Below, piece by piece: positions 26,264 through 37,842 of a DNA stretch of 64,000 nucleotides. The translations under genes were made by a program, and so were the position numbers. The stretch's first letter is position 1. Every line of letters starts with the position of its first letter. The stretch comes from CAZUHB01 sp964620445 (GTDB lineage Bacteria; Planctomycetota; B15-G4; CAYZWU01). The notes beneath the pieces were generated by a model. That model was not told where the DNA came from. It saw nothing but the letters and a program-made list of their open reading frames with translations, and made no database searches. Location of the stretch: the NCBI GenBank assembly GCA_964620445.1, contig CAZUHB010000009.1, forward strand, positions 62,001 to 126,000, read 5' to 3'.

Positions 26264-28286
26264 GCATGCGCACGTGCACCACCGTTCCTTTCCCCTCGCT
26301 GAGCCCGTGGTTGCGGTTGGGATAGACCATGTAGTCGAACCGCTTGCCGAGTTCGATGAGACGATCAACCAGCCCTTCGATAATCTGGATGTGCGTGTTG
26401 GTTTCGCCGGAACCGGTAATCATCAGGAGGTCCCCCTTCAGGCCCTCGGCAAAGTTGATCGGCGCCGACCGCTCGTAACCATCCGGATTGGTCTCGCGCG
26501 TCTCCATGTAGATCTCCTGGAACCACGCGTTGTAGAGGTGGGGTTGCGGCTTGGGCACGACGGCGATTCCCACGTGATAGAGATCGGGCTTGCGAAACAG
26601 CGCGTTGAGCGTGTTCGAGCCGCCGCCGCTCCAGCCCCAGATGCCGACGCGGGACAGGTCGACGTAAGGCCGGGTACGGGCGAGCTCCCTCACTCCGGCT
26701 GCCTGCTCCTCAGTGGAGATCGGCCCGAGGCTGCCGAAGATGGCCCGCCGCCACGCAGCCCCCTTCGGCGCCGGCGTTCCCCGGTTGTCGATCGACACGA
26801 CCAGGTAACCCAGGCCGGCGATCACGCGATGGTAGTCGGCTTGAGCGGCTCCCCAGGAATCGAGCACCGTCTGGCCGTGCGGCTCGCCGTACACGTAGAC
26901 GAAAAGGGGGTACTTTCGCGACCGATCGAAGCCGGGCGGCTTGATCATCCACGCGTCCATCGTGACGCCGCCCTCGATCTCGAGCTGCAGGAACTCGGTC
27001 GGCTGCGCGATCAGCGGCGCCATCTTCCTGCGCAGCGCGTCATTGTTTTCGAGCACGCGCACGACGCGGTGTTCGGGCAGCGTCACGAGCTCGGTGACAG
27101 GCGGTGTATCGAAGGTCGAGTAGGTGTGAAACGCCCACTTCGCACCAGGTGAGAAGTCGTAGTTGTGCGTGCCTGGCTGGTCTCGCGGGGTGATCCGTTT
27201 CGGCTCGCCCTTTCCGTCGAGTCGCGCGCTGTACAGATACTTCTGCGTGCCGTTGTCGGGCGACGCGTAATAGTAGAACCATTCCTCTGCCCCGTCGATC
27301 ACGGCGCGCTCGATGATGTCGAAATCGCCGGGCGTGATCAGTGCCTGCTCCTTGCCGTCGCGCGAGCAGACGTAGGCGTGGCGCCAGCCGTCCATCTCGC
27401 TGAGAACGACGAACGCCCGGCCGTCCCGGATCCACAGGAGCCCGGAGTTCTTGTGGTAACTGGCAACGACCCAGGCGGGATCTGTTTCGTGAAAGATGCG
27501 GGTAATCGCGCTGGTGTTCACGTCGGCGATGAGGAACTCGCGCTCGTTCCGGAACCGGCTCAGCTTCTCGACAAGCAGCTCGTCGGAATTGCCGGCCCAG
27601 TCGACCTGCCCCAGATAGAATCCCTCCTCGGGTTGCGCGATATCGAGCCAGCGCGTCTCGCCGCCCGCGGAATCGACGACGCCGACCCGCAAGGAGTCTA
27701 TGGTCTCACCCACGCGAGCGAATCGGGTTTCTCTCACCCCCGGATAGGACGGATCACCGGGCACGAGCTCCGACCTGAGCCTGACGCTGGAGGAGTCCGA
27801 CTGCACGTAGGCGATGCGCTTCCCGTCGGGGCTCCAGGTCGCCCTGCTGTTCCAGACCGCATCGCGGCCCCCGTCTTCGGTGAGCTGAACCGTGCGGTTC
27901 GAGTCCAGTTCGCGAACGTGCAGATTCCCGTTCTCCGAGTGGAGTCTTCTCGTTCCGTCGGGAGAGGGTTTGCCCGGCCTGCGGCGATTCTCTTTTTGAT
28001 CCCCGTCGAGCACGGTGCGCTCGCCGCTGGCCGCGTCATATTTGACCAGCACGCCTTCGCTCTTGCCGGGAACCGATTCCCTGATCCTGTAGCTCGAACC
28101 GTCGGGGAGCCATTCCCCACGGAATCGCTTGGCGCGATACTCCCCTTTTTCGTAGATCGCGCGCAGTCGCGTCTCGGCCTTCTCGAGTATCTTTTCGTCG
28201 GAATCCCGGGCATTGATGTCAGGCGAGGCCGGCATTCCGAACAGACAGGCGGAAACGATACACGCGGTGATGATGCTCGTTCGCAT
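26217..28286 (-). CDS. Secreted dipeptidyl-peptidase IV family (S9B) serine peptidase, catalytic Asp replaced by Glu
   Basis: A 689-aa protein with a signal peptide (about 1-26). An N-terminal eight-bladed propeller (DPPIV_N; WSPDGKRIAYVQSD) precedes an alpha/beta-hydrolase domain. The nucleophile elbow is GWSGGG (about residue 551) and the His lies in NRNHGLSEG (about 656). At the acid position the usual HGTxDDNVHFQ reads GSGETNTHIQ, placing Glu where the catalytic Asp stands (about 625). GEPHGQTVLDSWG and VSIDNRGTPAPKGAAWRRA are family features. Likely cleaves N-terminal dipeptides in the periplasm; the Glu may lower or alter activity. The 3' end meets the sulfatase beside the gap. Confidence 0.85.
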   Translation of the reverse strand: MRTSIITACIVSACLFGMPASPDINARDSDEKILEKAETRLRAIYEKGEYRAKRFRGEWLPDGSSYRIRESVPGKSEGVLVKYDAASGERTVLDGDQKENRRRPGKPSPDGTRRLHSENGNLHVRELDSNRTVQLTEDGGRDAVWNSRATWSPDGKRIAYVQSDSSSVRLRSELVPGDPSYPGVRETRFARVGETIDSLRVGVVDSAGGETRWLDIAQPEEGFYLGQVDWAGNSDELLVEKLSRFRNEREFLIADVNTSAITRIFHETDPAWVVASYHKNSGLLWIRDGRAFVVLSEMDGWRHAYVCSRDGKEQALITPGDFDIIERAVIDGAEEWFYYYASPDNGTQKYLYSARLDGKGEPKRITPRDQPGTHNYDFSPGAKWAFHTYSTFDTPPVTELVTLPEHRVVRVLENNDALRRKMAPLIAQPTEFLQLEIEGGVTMDAWMIKPPGFDRSRKYPLFVYVYGEPHGQTVLDSWGAAQADYHRVIAGLGYLVVSIDNRGTPAPKGAAWRRAIFGSLGPISTEEQAAGVRELARTRPYVDLSRVGIWGWSGGGSNTLNALFRKPDLYHVGIAVVPKPQPHLYNAWFQEIYMETRETNPDGYERSAPINFAEGLKGDLLMITGSGETNTHIQIIEGLVDRLIELGKRFDYMVYPNRNHGLSEGKGTVVHVRMLMARYLLDHLAPGPR

Positions 28287-28338
28287 TGCGGTTTTCTCTC
28301 CATTCGATTAGAGCACGTCCGATCCAGTATACCCGAAT

Positions 28339-30621
28339 TCACTTTCCGGACGCGGCCCGGATCGTTTCGATCTCCAGCAGGAATATGCCGAGTCCGTGCG
28401 TCGCCGCAACCAGCGCGCGGTCGCGTGCGTGGACGGCAAGATCAACGACCGGCGCCGTGGGTAATGTGAGGCAAAGTGAATGCCATTCCCGCAAGCCGAG
28501 ATCTTTGACCCCTGTGCCGACGTAAACGCCGAGGTCCGTACCCACAAAAAGAAGGTCTTCGTTTGCCGGATCTTCGGCCAACGTGTTGACCGATTCATCT
28601 GGCAGATTGCGGGCGATGGAAGTCCAGGTGGCCCCGAAATCGTTTGTCACGAAAACGTAGGAGGCGCAGTCCTGGTCCTCCTTTCCTGACAGCACGACGT
28701 ACACGCGGTCTGCATCGTGAGCGGACGGGACCACATCACGAATCGTCTTCCTGGGCAAGCCCGTGCCGGCCGCCTGCCAGGACCCACCACCATCGGACGT
28801 CAGGTGAACCTCGCCGCGCCCGCCCCCAGCGACCAGGCGCTTTGGATCGAGCGGCGATTCGCCAAGGGCCAGTAAGCCCCGGCGTCCCAGATCAGGACTG
28901 ACGGCCCGCCAGCTGTCGCCGCGGTCGCCCGAACGCATCACACGCTGCGCGGCACAGTACAGCACGGTATCTCCCGGGTGAGAAGAGGCAAAGAACGGTG
29001 TATCCCAGGCGAAACGCAGCCCCTTGTTTTCGTCCGTGGCACGGGGCCTGATCGTCTTCTCGGCGCTCAGCCGGCCGAGTCGCGACCGTTTCAGGTCGCC
29101 ATTCTGCTGCGTGTAATAGGTGATCGTCGGCTCGTTGGGATCGGGAAAAGTCGAAAAACCATCGCCGCCCGACCAGGGGTCGAGAAACACCTGTTCCCAG
29201 CCGTCATCCACACCGGCCTCGAAGCGAGCGGTCGACGGTCCGACAAAGGAGGCGTTGTCCTGGGTTCCTCCCCAGATACGAAAGGGTTCTTCATCGTCGA
29301 GATGAATTCTGTAGAACTCGGCAATCGGCAGGTTGTTCAGGTGCAACCACGTTCGTGCGCGATCCTGGGAGATGTACAAGCCGCCGTCATTGCCGAGCAA
29401 GACCCGGTCGGGGTGTTCGGGATCGATCCAGATATCGTGGATGTCCAGATGCATACCGGTCCCGCGGTGGGCGTGCAGCCTGAACACGCTCCCCCTGTTC
29501 CGGTTGGGCGCCCAGCCGGTTTTGCCCTCGAAGGTTTTTCCGCCGTCCCGGGATATCATCAAACGAAGCCCGCCGATAAAAACGTGGTCTGCATCGTCCG
29601 GCGCCACGCGCAGGTCGCAGAAATCCCAGCCGACGTAGGTCGGCACATAATCGGAATGCGTTCGCTTCCAGGTCTTGCCGTGGTCATTCGAGCAAAAGAG
29701 AATGGCCGCGTGACCGCGCCTTCTCAGGTTGGGGGTCGAGCGATCCGCCATCAACGCGTAGACAACCCCTCGCTGCGAGGATGACAGGGCAATCGCCACG
29801 CGGTCTATCTGCATTTCGGGCAGGCCACCGGCCAGTCGTTTCCAGCTCTTTCCCTGATCGTCACTGCGAAAAACACCGCTCTTGTTCCCGTCGGAGCGAT
29901 CCCAAGCCGAACAGAACAGGCGCTTGCGGTTGTTCGGATCGATGACCAGATCGACGAACGCGACCCGTTCCCCCTCGAACAGGACACGCTCGAATGTCCT
30001 GCCGCCATTCGTTGTCTTGTAGATGCCCCGCTCGCCGCCGCCGCCTTTGCGGCCCATGGCGGCAATGTAAACGATGCTCTTGTCGACCGGATCGATCGCG
30101 ACCGTTCCGATGTGTGCGCTCTCGTGAAGCCCCATGTTGGTCCATGTCTCGCCGGCATCCGAGGATTTGAACACCCCTGTGCCGGCGTATGACGATCCGG
30201 ACAGGTGACACTCTCCCGTGCCGACCCAGACGGTGTCGGGGTCACCGGGGGCCACGGTCAGATCTCCTATGGCGAAGGTCGATTCACGATTGAAGATCGA
30301 CTTCCAGGTGAGCCCGCCGTTGACGGTTTTCCAGATGCCGCCCGCACCGACACCGGCGTAGATCGTCTTCAAATCGTTACGAGGTGCATCGATCGATTCG
30401 ATCCGGCCGCCAGCAAACTTGGGCCCCATGGTTTGCCACTGGAGATCCTTGAAGGGGGAACCGCTCGCCATTGCCCGGTGCCGTTCCCAGGCCTCCAATC
30501 GGGCCGCACCGCCCACGCGAGGTTCCTGCGCGTGGAGCGCCGCGAACATCAATGACCAGATGAGCCAGATTTGAAATATGAGTTGCCGCGTTCGAGCTCG
30601 ACCTGTGCCGTTTGTTTCCAT
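28339..30621 (-). CDS. Secreted BNR/Asp-box beta-propeller protein (sortilin/VPS10-like)
   Basis: A 760-aa protein whose N-terminus has a hydrophobic signal (about residues 15-32) ending ALHAQ. At least eight Asp-box repeats are readable: SSDAGETW, TTNGGRTF, SDDQGKSW, SNDHGKTW, SRDGGKTF, SGDRGDSW, TSDGGGSW, TNDFGATW. The opening PKFAGGRIESIDAPRNDLKTIYAGVGAGGIWKT type of sequence is common in exported VPS10/sortilin-like propellers. There is no visible active-site motif, so a binding role is more likely than glycosidase activity. GGAGAG precedes the ATG. It runs in the same direction as the peptidase, 52 bp upstream, and may share its transcript. Confidence 0.75.
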   Translation of the reverse strand: METNGTGRARTRQLIFQIWLIWSLMFAALHAQEPRVGGAARLEAWERHRAMASGSPFKDLQWQTMGPKFAGGRIESIDAPRNDLKTIYAGVGAGGIWKTVNGGLTWKSIFNRESTFAIGDLTVAPGDPDTVWVGTGECHLSGSSYAGTGVFKSSDAGETWTNMGLHESAHIGTVAIDPVDKSIVYIAAMGRKGGGGERGIYKTTNGGRTFERVLFEGERVAFVDLVIDPNNRKRLFCSAWDRSDGNKSGVFRSDDQGKSWKRLAGGLPEMQIDRVAIALSSSQRGVVYALMADRSTPNLRRRGHAAILFCSNDHGKTWKRTHSDYVPTYVGWDFCDLRVAPDDADHVFIGGLRLMISRDGGKTFEGKTGWAPNRNRGSVFRLHAHRGTGMHLDIHDIWIDPEHPDRVLLGNDGGLYISQDRARTWLHLNNLPIAEFYRIHLDDEEPFRIWGGTQDNASFVGPSTARFEAGVDDGWEQVFLDPWSGGDGFSTFPDPNEPTITYYTQQNGDLKRSRLGRLSAEKTIRPRATDENKGLRFAWDTPFFASSHPGDTVLYCAAQRVMRSGDRGDSWRAVSPDLGRRGLLALGESPLDPKRLVAGGGRGEVHLTSDGGGSWQAAGTGLPRKTIRDVVPSAHDADRVYVVLSGKEDQDCASYVFVTNDFGATWTSIARNLPDESVNTLAEDPANEDLLFVGTDLGVYVGTGVKDLGLREWHSLCLTLPTAPVVDLAVHARDRALVAATHGLGIFLLEIETIRAASGK

Positions 30622-30833
30622 CGTCTCTCCAAACTCGGTGCGTCGTTGATTATCCGATTCTCATAGGCCTTATTGTCGGCAATCATCGTGTCGCTTCAAA
30701 TGTTCTCCACGCAATCGCACGTAAAGCGTTCTCCTCCATTGAAGCCGGCCAAATCCGCCATCTGGATATCTGTTATCGTTCAAACTTTTCATTTGCATGT
30801 CGGGTAGACCGCTCTGGTGTTAACAAATCCGGG

Positions 30834-30856
30834 AAAAGCCGATCTCGGGGAGCGGC
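30834..30856 (-). terminator. Weak terminator downstream of the bam operon
   Basis: On the minus strand GCCGCTC-CCCGA-GATCGGC forms a six-pair stem with one mismatch, followed by TTTT, 46 bases after the bamI stop. The remaining space up to 30622 holds no gene that I can see. Confidence 0.4.
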
Positions 30857-30902
30857 GAAAAAACATCGATTCAGCAATTGGGGAGGATCGCCATGCGGCT
30901 CG

Positions 30903-31492
30903 TCAAGGGTCTCGCCGAAAGGCGAGCTGTTCGACCAGGACATACGCTGCCTGCAGGTATGACGTCGGACAGAGTGGAAAGCACCGCTTGCAGCCGTCGC
31001 ATTCCTTGGCCGCGATCTCGGGGATGAAGGCGATCTCCTTGCGGACACCGCGATCGATGAAACCGACGGCGTTCTTCCCCGCCACCTCGGCGCAGTAGCG
31101 GACGCAGAGCCCGCAGTGGACGCAGAAGGACGTCTCCTGCTCGAAGCGCGCCCTGTCCGCCCCGTACTCCTCGGCCAGTGTTTGCAGCTCGGGCGAATCG
31201 GGTGCATGAGCCATCAGCAGCTCGAGGAGGGTCTTGCGGATCCGGTCCACCTTCTCCGACCGGGTCGTGATGACCTGACCGTCCTCGACCGGGTGGACGC
31301 AGGAGACGACGAGTTTCTTCGGGCCCTTCACCGCGGCCTCGACGATGCAGATCCGGCAGCCCCCGTAGGAAGCGAGTTCCTCGTGGTGACAGAGCGTCGG
31401 TATGGAGATCCCCGCGCTCCGGGCCGCCTGAAGCACGGTCTTCGCCTCATCGGCCGTCACGTCCTGTCCGTCTATCTGCAGGTGGATCTCTT

Positions 31493-31496
<4 letters not shown>
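30903..31496 (-). CDS. bamI: NuoG-like N-terminal iron-sulfur subunit (BamI-like)
   Basis: 197 aa from the ATG at 31496, overlapping the bamH stop in ATGA. The N-terminus is a [2Fe-2S] ferredoxin domain (PTLCHHEELASYGGCRICIVE), then a His-Cys3-type motif (CVHCGLCVRYCAE) and a second ferredoxin-type motif (CDGCKRCFPLCPTSYLQ). It is the electron-transfer front end of NuoG/HoxU/HydA-type subunits, without the molybdopterin part. As the last gene of the operon it matches BamI of class II benzoyl-CoA reductase, thought to pass electrons between the NuoEF-like diaphorase and the rest of the complex. Confidence 0.78.
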
Positions 31497-33421
<1,925 letters not shown>

Positions 33422-33430
33422 CTTGTTTCC

Positions 33431-33883
33431 TTACTCGTAGCTATGGATCACATCCGGAGTCTTGGCGGGCGAGATCTTCCCGTGGGTTTTTCCGTCGATT
33501 TCGATCACCGGCCCGAGGGCGCAGCAGCCGAGGCAATTGACCGTCTCCAGGCTGAACTTGAGCTCCTGGTCCGTCTCGCCCGGCTTGATCCCGGTCAGAT
33601 CCTGCACCTTGTCGAGCACCCGCGCCGCGCCGCGAACGTGGCACGCCGTGCCCATGCAGATGTGAACCTGATGGCGTCCCTTGGGAACGAGGCTGAAGGC
33701 CTTGTAAAAGGTCGCGATGTGCTGGATCCGGCTCAGCGGCACGCGCAGCCTCTCGCCGACCCGCGCAAGGGCGTCCTTGGGAAGCCAGCTGTTCTCGCTC
33801 TGGATCTCGAGCAGAACCTGAATGAGAGCGCTCTCCGCGCCCTCGTGCTTGTCGATTATCCGATCGATTCTCGCGGTATCCAT
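33431..33883 (-). CDS. bamG: NuoE-like [2Fe-2S] subunit (BamG-like)
   Basis: A 150-aa protein. An N-terminal helical bundle (LIQVLLEIQSENSWLPKDAL, IQHIATFYKAFS) precedes a thioredoxin-fold [2Fe-2S] domain with CMGTACHVRGA and NCLGCCALGPV, giving the four cluster ligands. This is the NuoE/HoxE family at normal length. It partners BamH, whose gene follows after 9 bp. It lies 37 bp after bamF. Confidence 0.82.
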   Translation of the reverse strand: MDTARIDRIIDKHEGAESALIQVLLEIQSENSWLPKDALARVGERLRVPLSRIQHIATFYKAFSLVPKGRHQVHICMGTACHVRGAARVLDKVQDLTGIKPGETDQELKFSLETVNCLGCCALGPVIEIDGKTHGKISPAKTPDVIHSYE

Positions 33884-33920
33884 TCACTGCTCTTTCAAAG
33901 GGTGTCCGCGGCGAGCGTGC

Positions 33921-34709
33921 TCAAAGCGAGCTAAAAGTACTCGAAGCGAGCATGTAGCATTTCGTATTCACATCGTACTTGACCAGCCCTTGCCTCGACG
34001 AGCTGTTCATCTGCTTGCCCACCTCGGACGGGTCCAGATCGAGGCGATCGGAGATCGCGGCCGTCGAGAGCGGTCCTCTCCCGAGAAGCGACACGATCCT
34101 GCTCACGGCGAGCTTGCGGCCGATCAACTCGTCGAAGAGCCGCTTCACCTCGTCGCCGGTATAAAATTCTCGATAGGCGTCTTCCGATTTGACGGGCACC
34201 CTCAGCTTCTGCCTCTCCACGAGCCGGAGGTATGGAATCAGCTTTCTGGCGGCTTCGAGGGAGTCTCTCAAAATGCCCTTCTCGATCCCTTCGGCCTCGC
34301 CGAGCGGGCCCAGCTCCTTGATCTTCGCCGTGAAGGAATTGACCACCTCGGCCAGAAGCGTTCCCTCGCCGCCCGACATGAACTCGATGGCGAGCCGCTC
34401 GGGATTCAGGCCGATACGCTCCATCAGGTTCTTGCAGATGTAGGTATTGGCCAGGGCGTCGTAGTTTCCTTGCGTCACGTAGTTGCAGTCGTTCAGCCGG
34501 CAGCCCCCGATCAGGACGCCGTCCTGCCCGGCAAGAAAGGCCTTGAAGACGAAATCCAGGTCGACCCTTCCCGAGCACATGACGCGGATGAGCCTGATGT
34601 CGCTGTTATACTGGAGACGGGAAACTCCCGCCGTATCGGCTGCCCCGTATGCTCACCAGTGGCAGACGAAACCGATCGTTCTCGGCTTGAAATCGGGACC
34701 GTTACTCAT
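33921..34709 (-). CDS. bamF: MvhD-like subunit with Sec-UGA (BamF-like selenoprotein)
   Basis: 262 aa if the UGA at 34653-34655 is decoded as selenocysteine (Sec19). The ATG at 34709 overlaps the bamE stop in ATGA. The N-terminus reads IGFVCHW-U-AYGAADTAG, then VSRLQYNSDIRLIRVMCSGRVDLDFV, GCRLNDCNY and the rest of the MvhD/FlpD family. In MvhD proteins the UGA site is a Cys in C-x-W-C-x-Y, a ligand position of the [2Fe-2S] cluster. Residues after about 150 form an added winged-helix-like part (ISDRLDLDPSEVGKQMN). Sec versions of MvhD/VhuD are known in methanogens. It relays electrons to the HdrA-like partner. Confidence 0.88.
34616..34632 (-). promoter_or_regulatory. SECIS-like hairpin in bamF
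   Basis: Coding strand GGCGGG-AGTTT-CCCGTC forms six pairs (one G-U). The 5-base loop begins 27 bases after UGA and has G as its second base, within the described limits of bacterial SECIS elements. Confidence 0.6.
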
Positions 34710-37700
34710 CTCGTCGCTACCTCTTCCATTGTTGGTTCTGTTTCTCCCGCGTCGATCCGGTCGATCGTACCGATCGCGTCGATCTGGCTCAGGATCGTCT
34801 CGTCGGTGAAGTGCTTTACCATGATCGCGCTGGTCGGACACTTGGCATTGCACACGCCGTCCCCCTTGCACAGGATCGGATTGACCCGGGCCTTCGGGCC
34901 GCGGGGCGTGTCGCAGAATTCGATCGCACCGTAAGTGCACGAGGTCATGCACGCCCCGCAGGAGACGCACTCGTGCTCGTCGACCTCGGCGACCGATCCG
35001 GAGGCGACAACGGTGTCGTGCGACAAGAGCGTCACCACCCGGCCCGCGGCGCCGTAGGCCTGGTCGATCGTCTCGTCGATATGCTTGGGATAGTGGGCCA
35101 GCCCGCAGAGATAGACGCCGTCGGTGGCGAACTCGACGGGCCGCAGCTTGACGTGGGCCTCCTTGAAATAGTCGTCGGGGCTCAGGGTGACCTTGAAGAG
35201 GCCGGCGATCTCCCTGGCCCCCGCCGTGGGAACGACCGCCGCCGCCAGGGAGACGACATCGGCATCGAGTTCGAGCAGGCTGCCCAGGATCGGATCGGGC
35301 ACGCTGACGCGCACGCAGGGTTTGCGCTCCTCGTTCTTGGCCTCTTCGGCCCTGGGCGGATTGTCAGGCTCGTACTGGACGAAGATCACCCCCTTGTCGG
35401 CCGCCTCGCGGTAATAATCCTCCTTGAACCCGTACGTTCTCATGTCCCTGAAGAGGATGTAGATCGCCATCCGCGGATTCAGTTCCTTCAGACGCAGGGC
35501 GTTCTTGATCGCGTGGCTGCAGCAGACGCGGCTGCAGTAGTTCCGGTCCTCGTTCCGGCAGCCCACGCACTGGATCATCACGAGGCTCCCCGCATCGACG
35601 ATCGATGGGTCCCTCTCGGCGATCTTCTCCCCCAGCTCGAGGTGGGTGAAGACCTTTTCGTTCTCCCCGTAGAGGAACTCGGCCGGCTCGTACACATCGG
35701 CGCCCACGGCAATGACCGCCGCGCCGTGCTCGATCTCCCTCGTACCGTCCCTGCTTTCCACGGTCGTTGTGAAGTTACCGATGTAACCGGAGACCTGCTT
35801 GATGGAGGCGTCGTGGATCACGTGGATCAGTTGATCCTTGTAGACCGACCGGACGAGATCGTCGAGATGGGCCTGGACATCCATCCCCTCCAGGGTCGTG
35901 TGGATCCGCCGCGCCATGCCGCCCAGCTCGCTCTCCTTCTCCACGAGGTGAACGTGGAATCCCTGCCTGGCGATGGAGAGCGCGCACGTCATGCCGGCGA
36001 TGCCGCCGCCGACGACGAGGGCCGCCTTGTGAACAGGCAGGTCGAATTCCTGGAGCGGCTTCAGGTGGCCGGCGCGCGCCACCGACATCCGGATGATGTC
36101 CATCGCCTTGTCGGTCGCCTCTTCCTTCTGTTTCGAATGGACCCAGGTGCACTGCTCGCGAATGTTCGCCATCTCGCAATAGTACTGGTTGAGGCCCGCC
36201 TCGCGGAGGGTGTCGCGGAACAGGTTCTCGAGCGTTCTCGGAGAACAGGCCGCGATGACCACCCGGTTGAGCCCCTTCTCCAGCGCGAGATCGGTGATCT
36301 CCCGGGCCGAATTGGTGGCGCAGGAAAAAAGCTGTTCCTGGGCGTGAACCACACCGGGCAGCCCCCGTGATTCCTCGACGAGCGACGGAACATTCGCCAC
36401 CGATCCGATGTTCGCCCCGCAATGGCACACGAAGACCCCGATCCTGGCTTCCTCGCCGGCCACGTCCTTCTCGGGCGGATAGATCCTTTCCTGGGCCAGC
36501 TTGCCCCGCCGGTGATCGAGAATCTCGCCGCACTGCGAACCGGCGCCGCTGGCGCCGAACACCGACTCGGGAATGTCGGTCGGCCCCCGCAGGGCGCCGC
36601 TGACGAAGACCCCCGGCCGGCTGGTCGCCATCCGGTTCTGCTGATCGGCCCTGGCGAATCCATGCTCATCGAGTTCGATCTCGAACGTGTCGGAAAGCGC
36701 CCCATGATCGGACGGGGGATTCAGTCCGACCGAGAGGACCACCATGTCGAACTCTTCTTCTTTTACGCCGTCGCCGGGTGTCGCGTACCGGACCACGACG
36801 TTCTTGCTCTCCGGGATCTCTCTCACGATCGACGTGTAGCTCCTGATGAACCGCACGCCGGGGAGGTTCTCCGTTCGCTGGTAGTACTGCTCGAAATCCT
36901 TGCCGAAGGCGCGGATGTCGTTGTGGAAAACTGTGCACTCCGCCCCGGCCTCGTGCTCCTTGGTCAGGATCACCTGCTTCTGCGTGTACATGCAGCACAC
37001 GCCCGAGCAGTAGCTGTTCTCTCCCGGGGTGATCCGCCTCGAACCGACGCACTGGATCCAGGCGATCTTCTGAGGATGGGTCTTGTCCGAGGTGCGCAGG
37101 ATCTTCCCCATGTAAGGGCCAGTGGCGGAGAGGAGCCGCTCGAAGTCCATGCTGGTAACCACGTTCTGCATCGTACCGTAGCCGTATTCCTCCACGGCCT
37201 CCGGATCGAAGGGCTCCATGCCGGCGGACAGGATGATCGTCCCCACGTTGACCGAACGTTTCTCCGCGGTCTGCCCGAAATCGATCGCCTTCTGCTGGCA
37301 GACGCCGCTGCAGATATCGCACTTTCCATCTTCGAGCCGGAGGCAGGTCTCGTCGATGTAGGCAACGAGCGGAATCGCCTGGGAAAAGTAGACGTGAACG
37401 GCCTTGTTGTTCGATATTCCCTGGTTGAACCGATCAGGGTATTCCTTCGGGCAATACTTGACGCACGTCCCGCAACCGGTGCATTCCTCCTCGCGGATGT
37501 ACCGCGGCCGCGTGACGAGGGAGATGTTGAAATCTCCCGCGCTTCCCTCGACCTTCTCGACCTCGGTAAAGGTCAGGATCTCGATGTTTGGATGTCGACC
37601 GACTTCCACCATTTTGGGGGCGAGAATTCATATGGAGCAGTCATTGGTGGGGAAGGTCTTGTCGAGCTGGGCCATGTGGCCGCCGATGCTCGGTCCCTTC

Positions 37701-37819
37701 TCCACCAGGTAGACGCGGAAGCCGGCTTCTGCCATGTCGAGCGCGGCCTGTATACCGCTGATCCCGCCTCCGACGACCATCACGTCTCCAAAGTGTCTCT
37801 CGGTCAGGTTCTGTTCCAC
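34706..37819 (-). CDS. bamE: HdrA-like double-flavin iron-sulfur subunit with Sec-UGA (BamE-like selenoprotein)
   Basis: 1037 aa if the UGA at 37628-37630 is read as selenocysteine (Sec64). Start GTG at 37819 with AAAGGA upstream. FAD motif VVGGGISGIQAAL at about 15-27; then TNDCSI-U-ILAPKMVEVGRHPNI, where HdrA has Cys at the UGA site (Sec-HdrA is known in Methanococcus and some Desulfobacterota). Two ferredoxin motifs follow near residue 113 (CTGCGTCVKYC) and beyond (CDICSGVC). A second HdrA-type flavin module with VVGGGIAGMTCALS lies at about 600, and C-terminal clusters (CVSCGACMTSC, CKGDGVCNAKCP) at about 950-990. Candidate site of flavin-based electron bifurcation. Confidence 0.9.
37589..37611 (-). 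promoter_or_regulatory. Weak SECIS-like hairpin in bamE
   Basis: Coding strand TGGTG pairs with CA(T)CCA around a 12-base loop starting with G, 22 bases after UGA. Only five pairs with a bulge; other folds are possible, so this is the best I can see by eye rather than a firm element. Confidence 0.3.
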
Positions 37820-37842
37820 TCGGCTCTGTCCTTTCAGATGAA

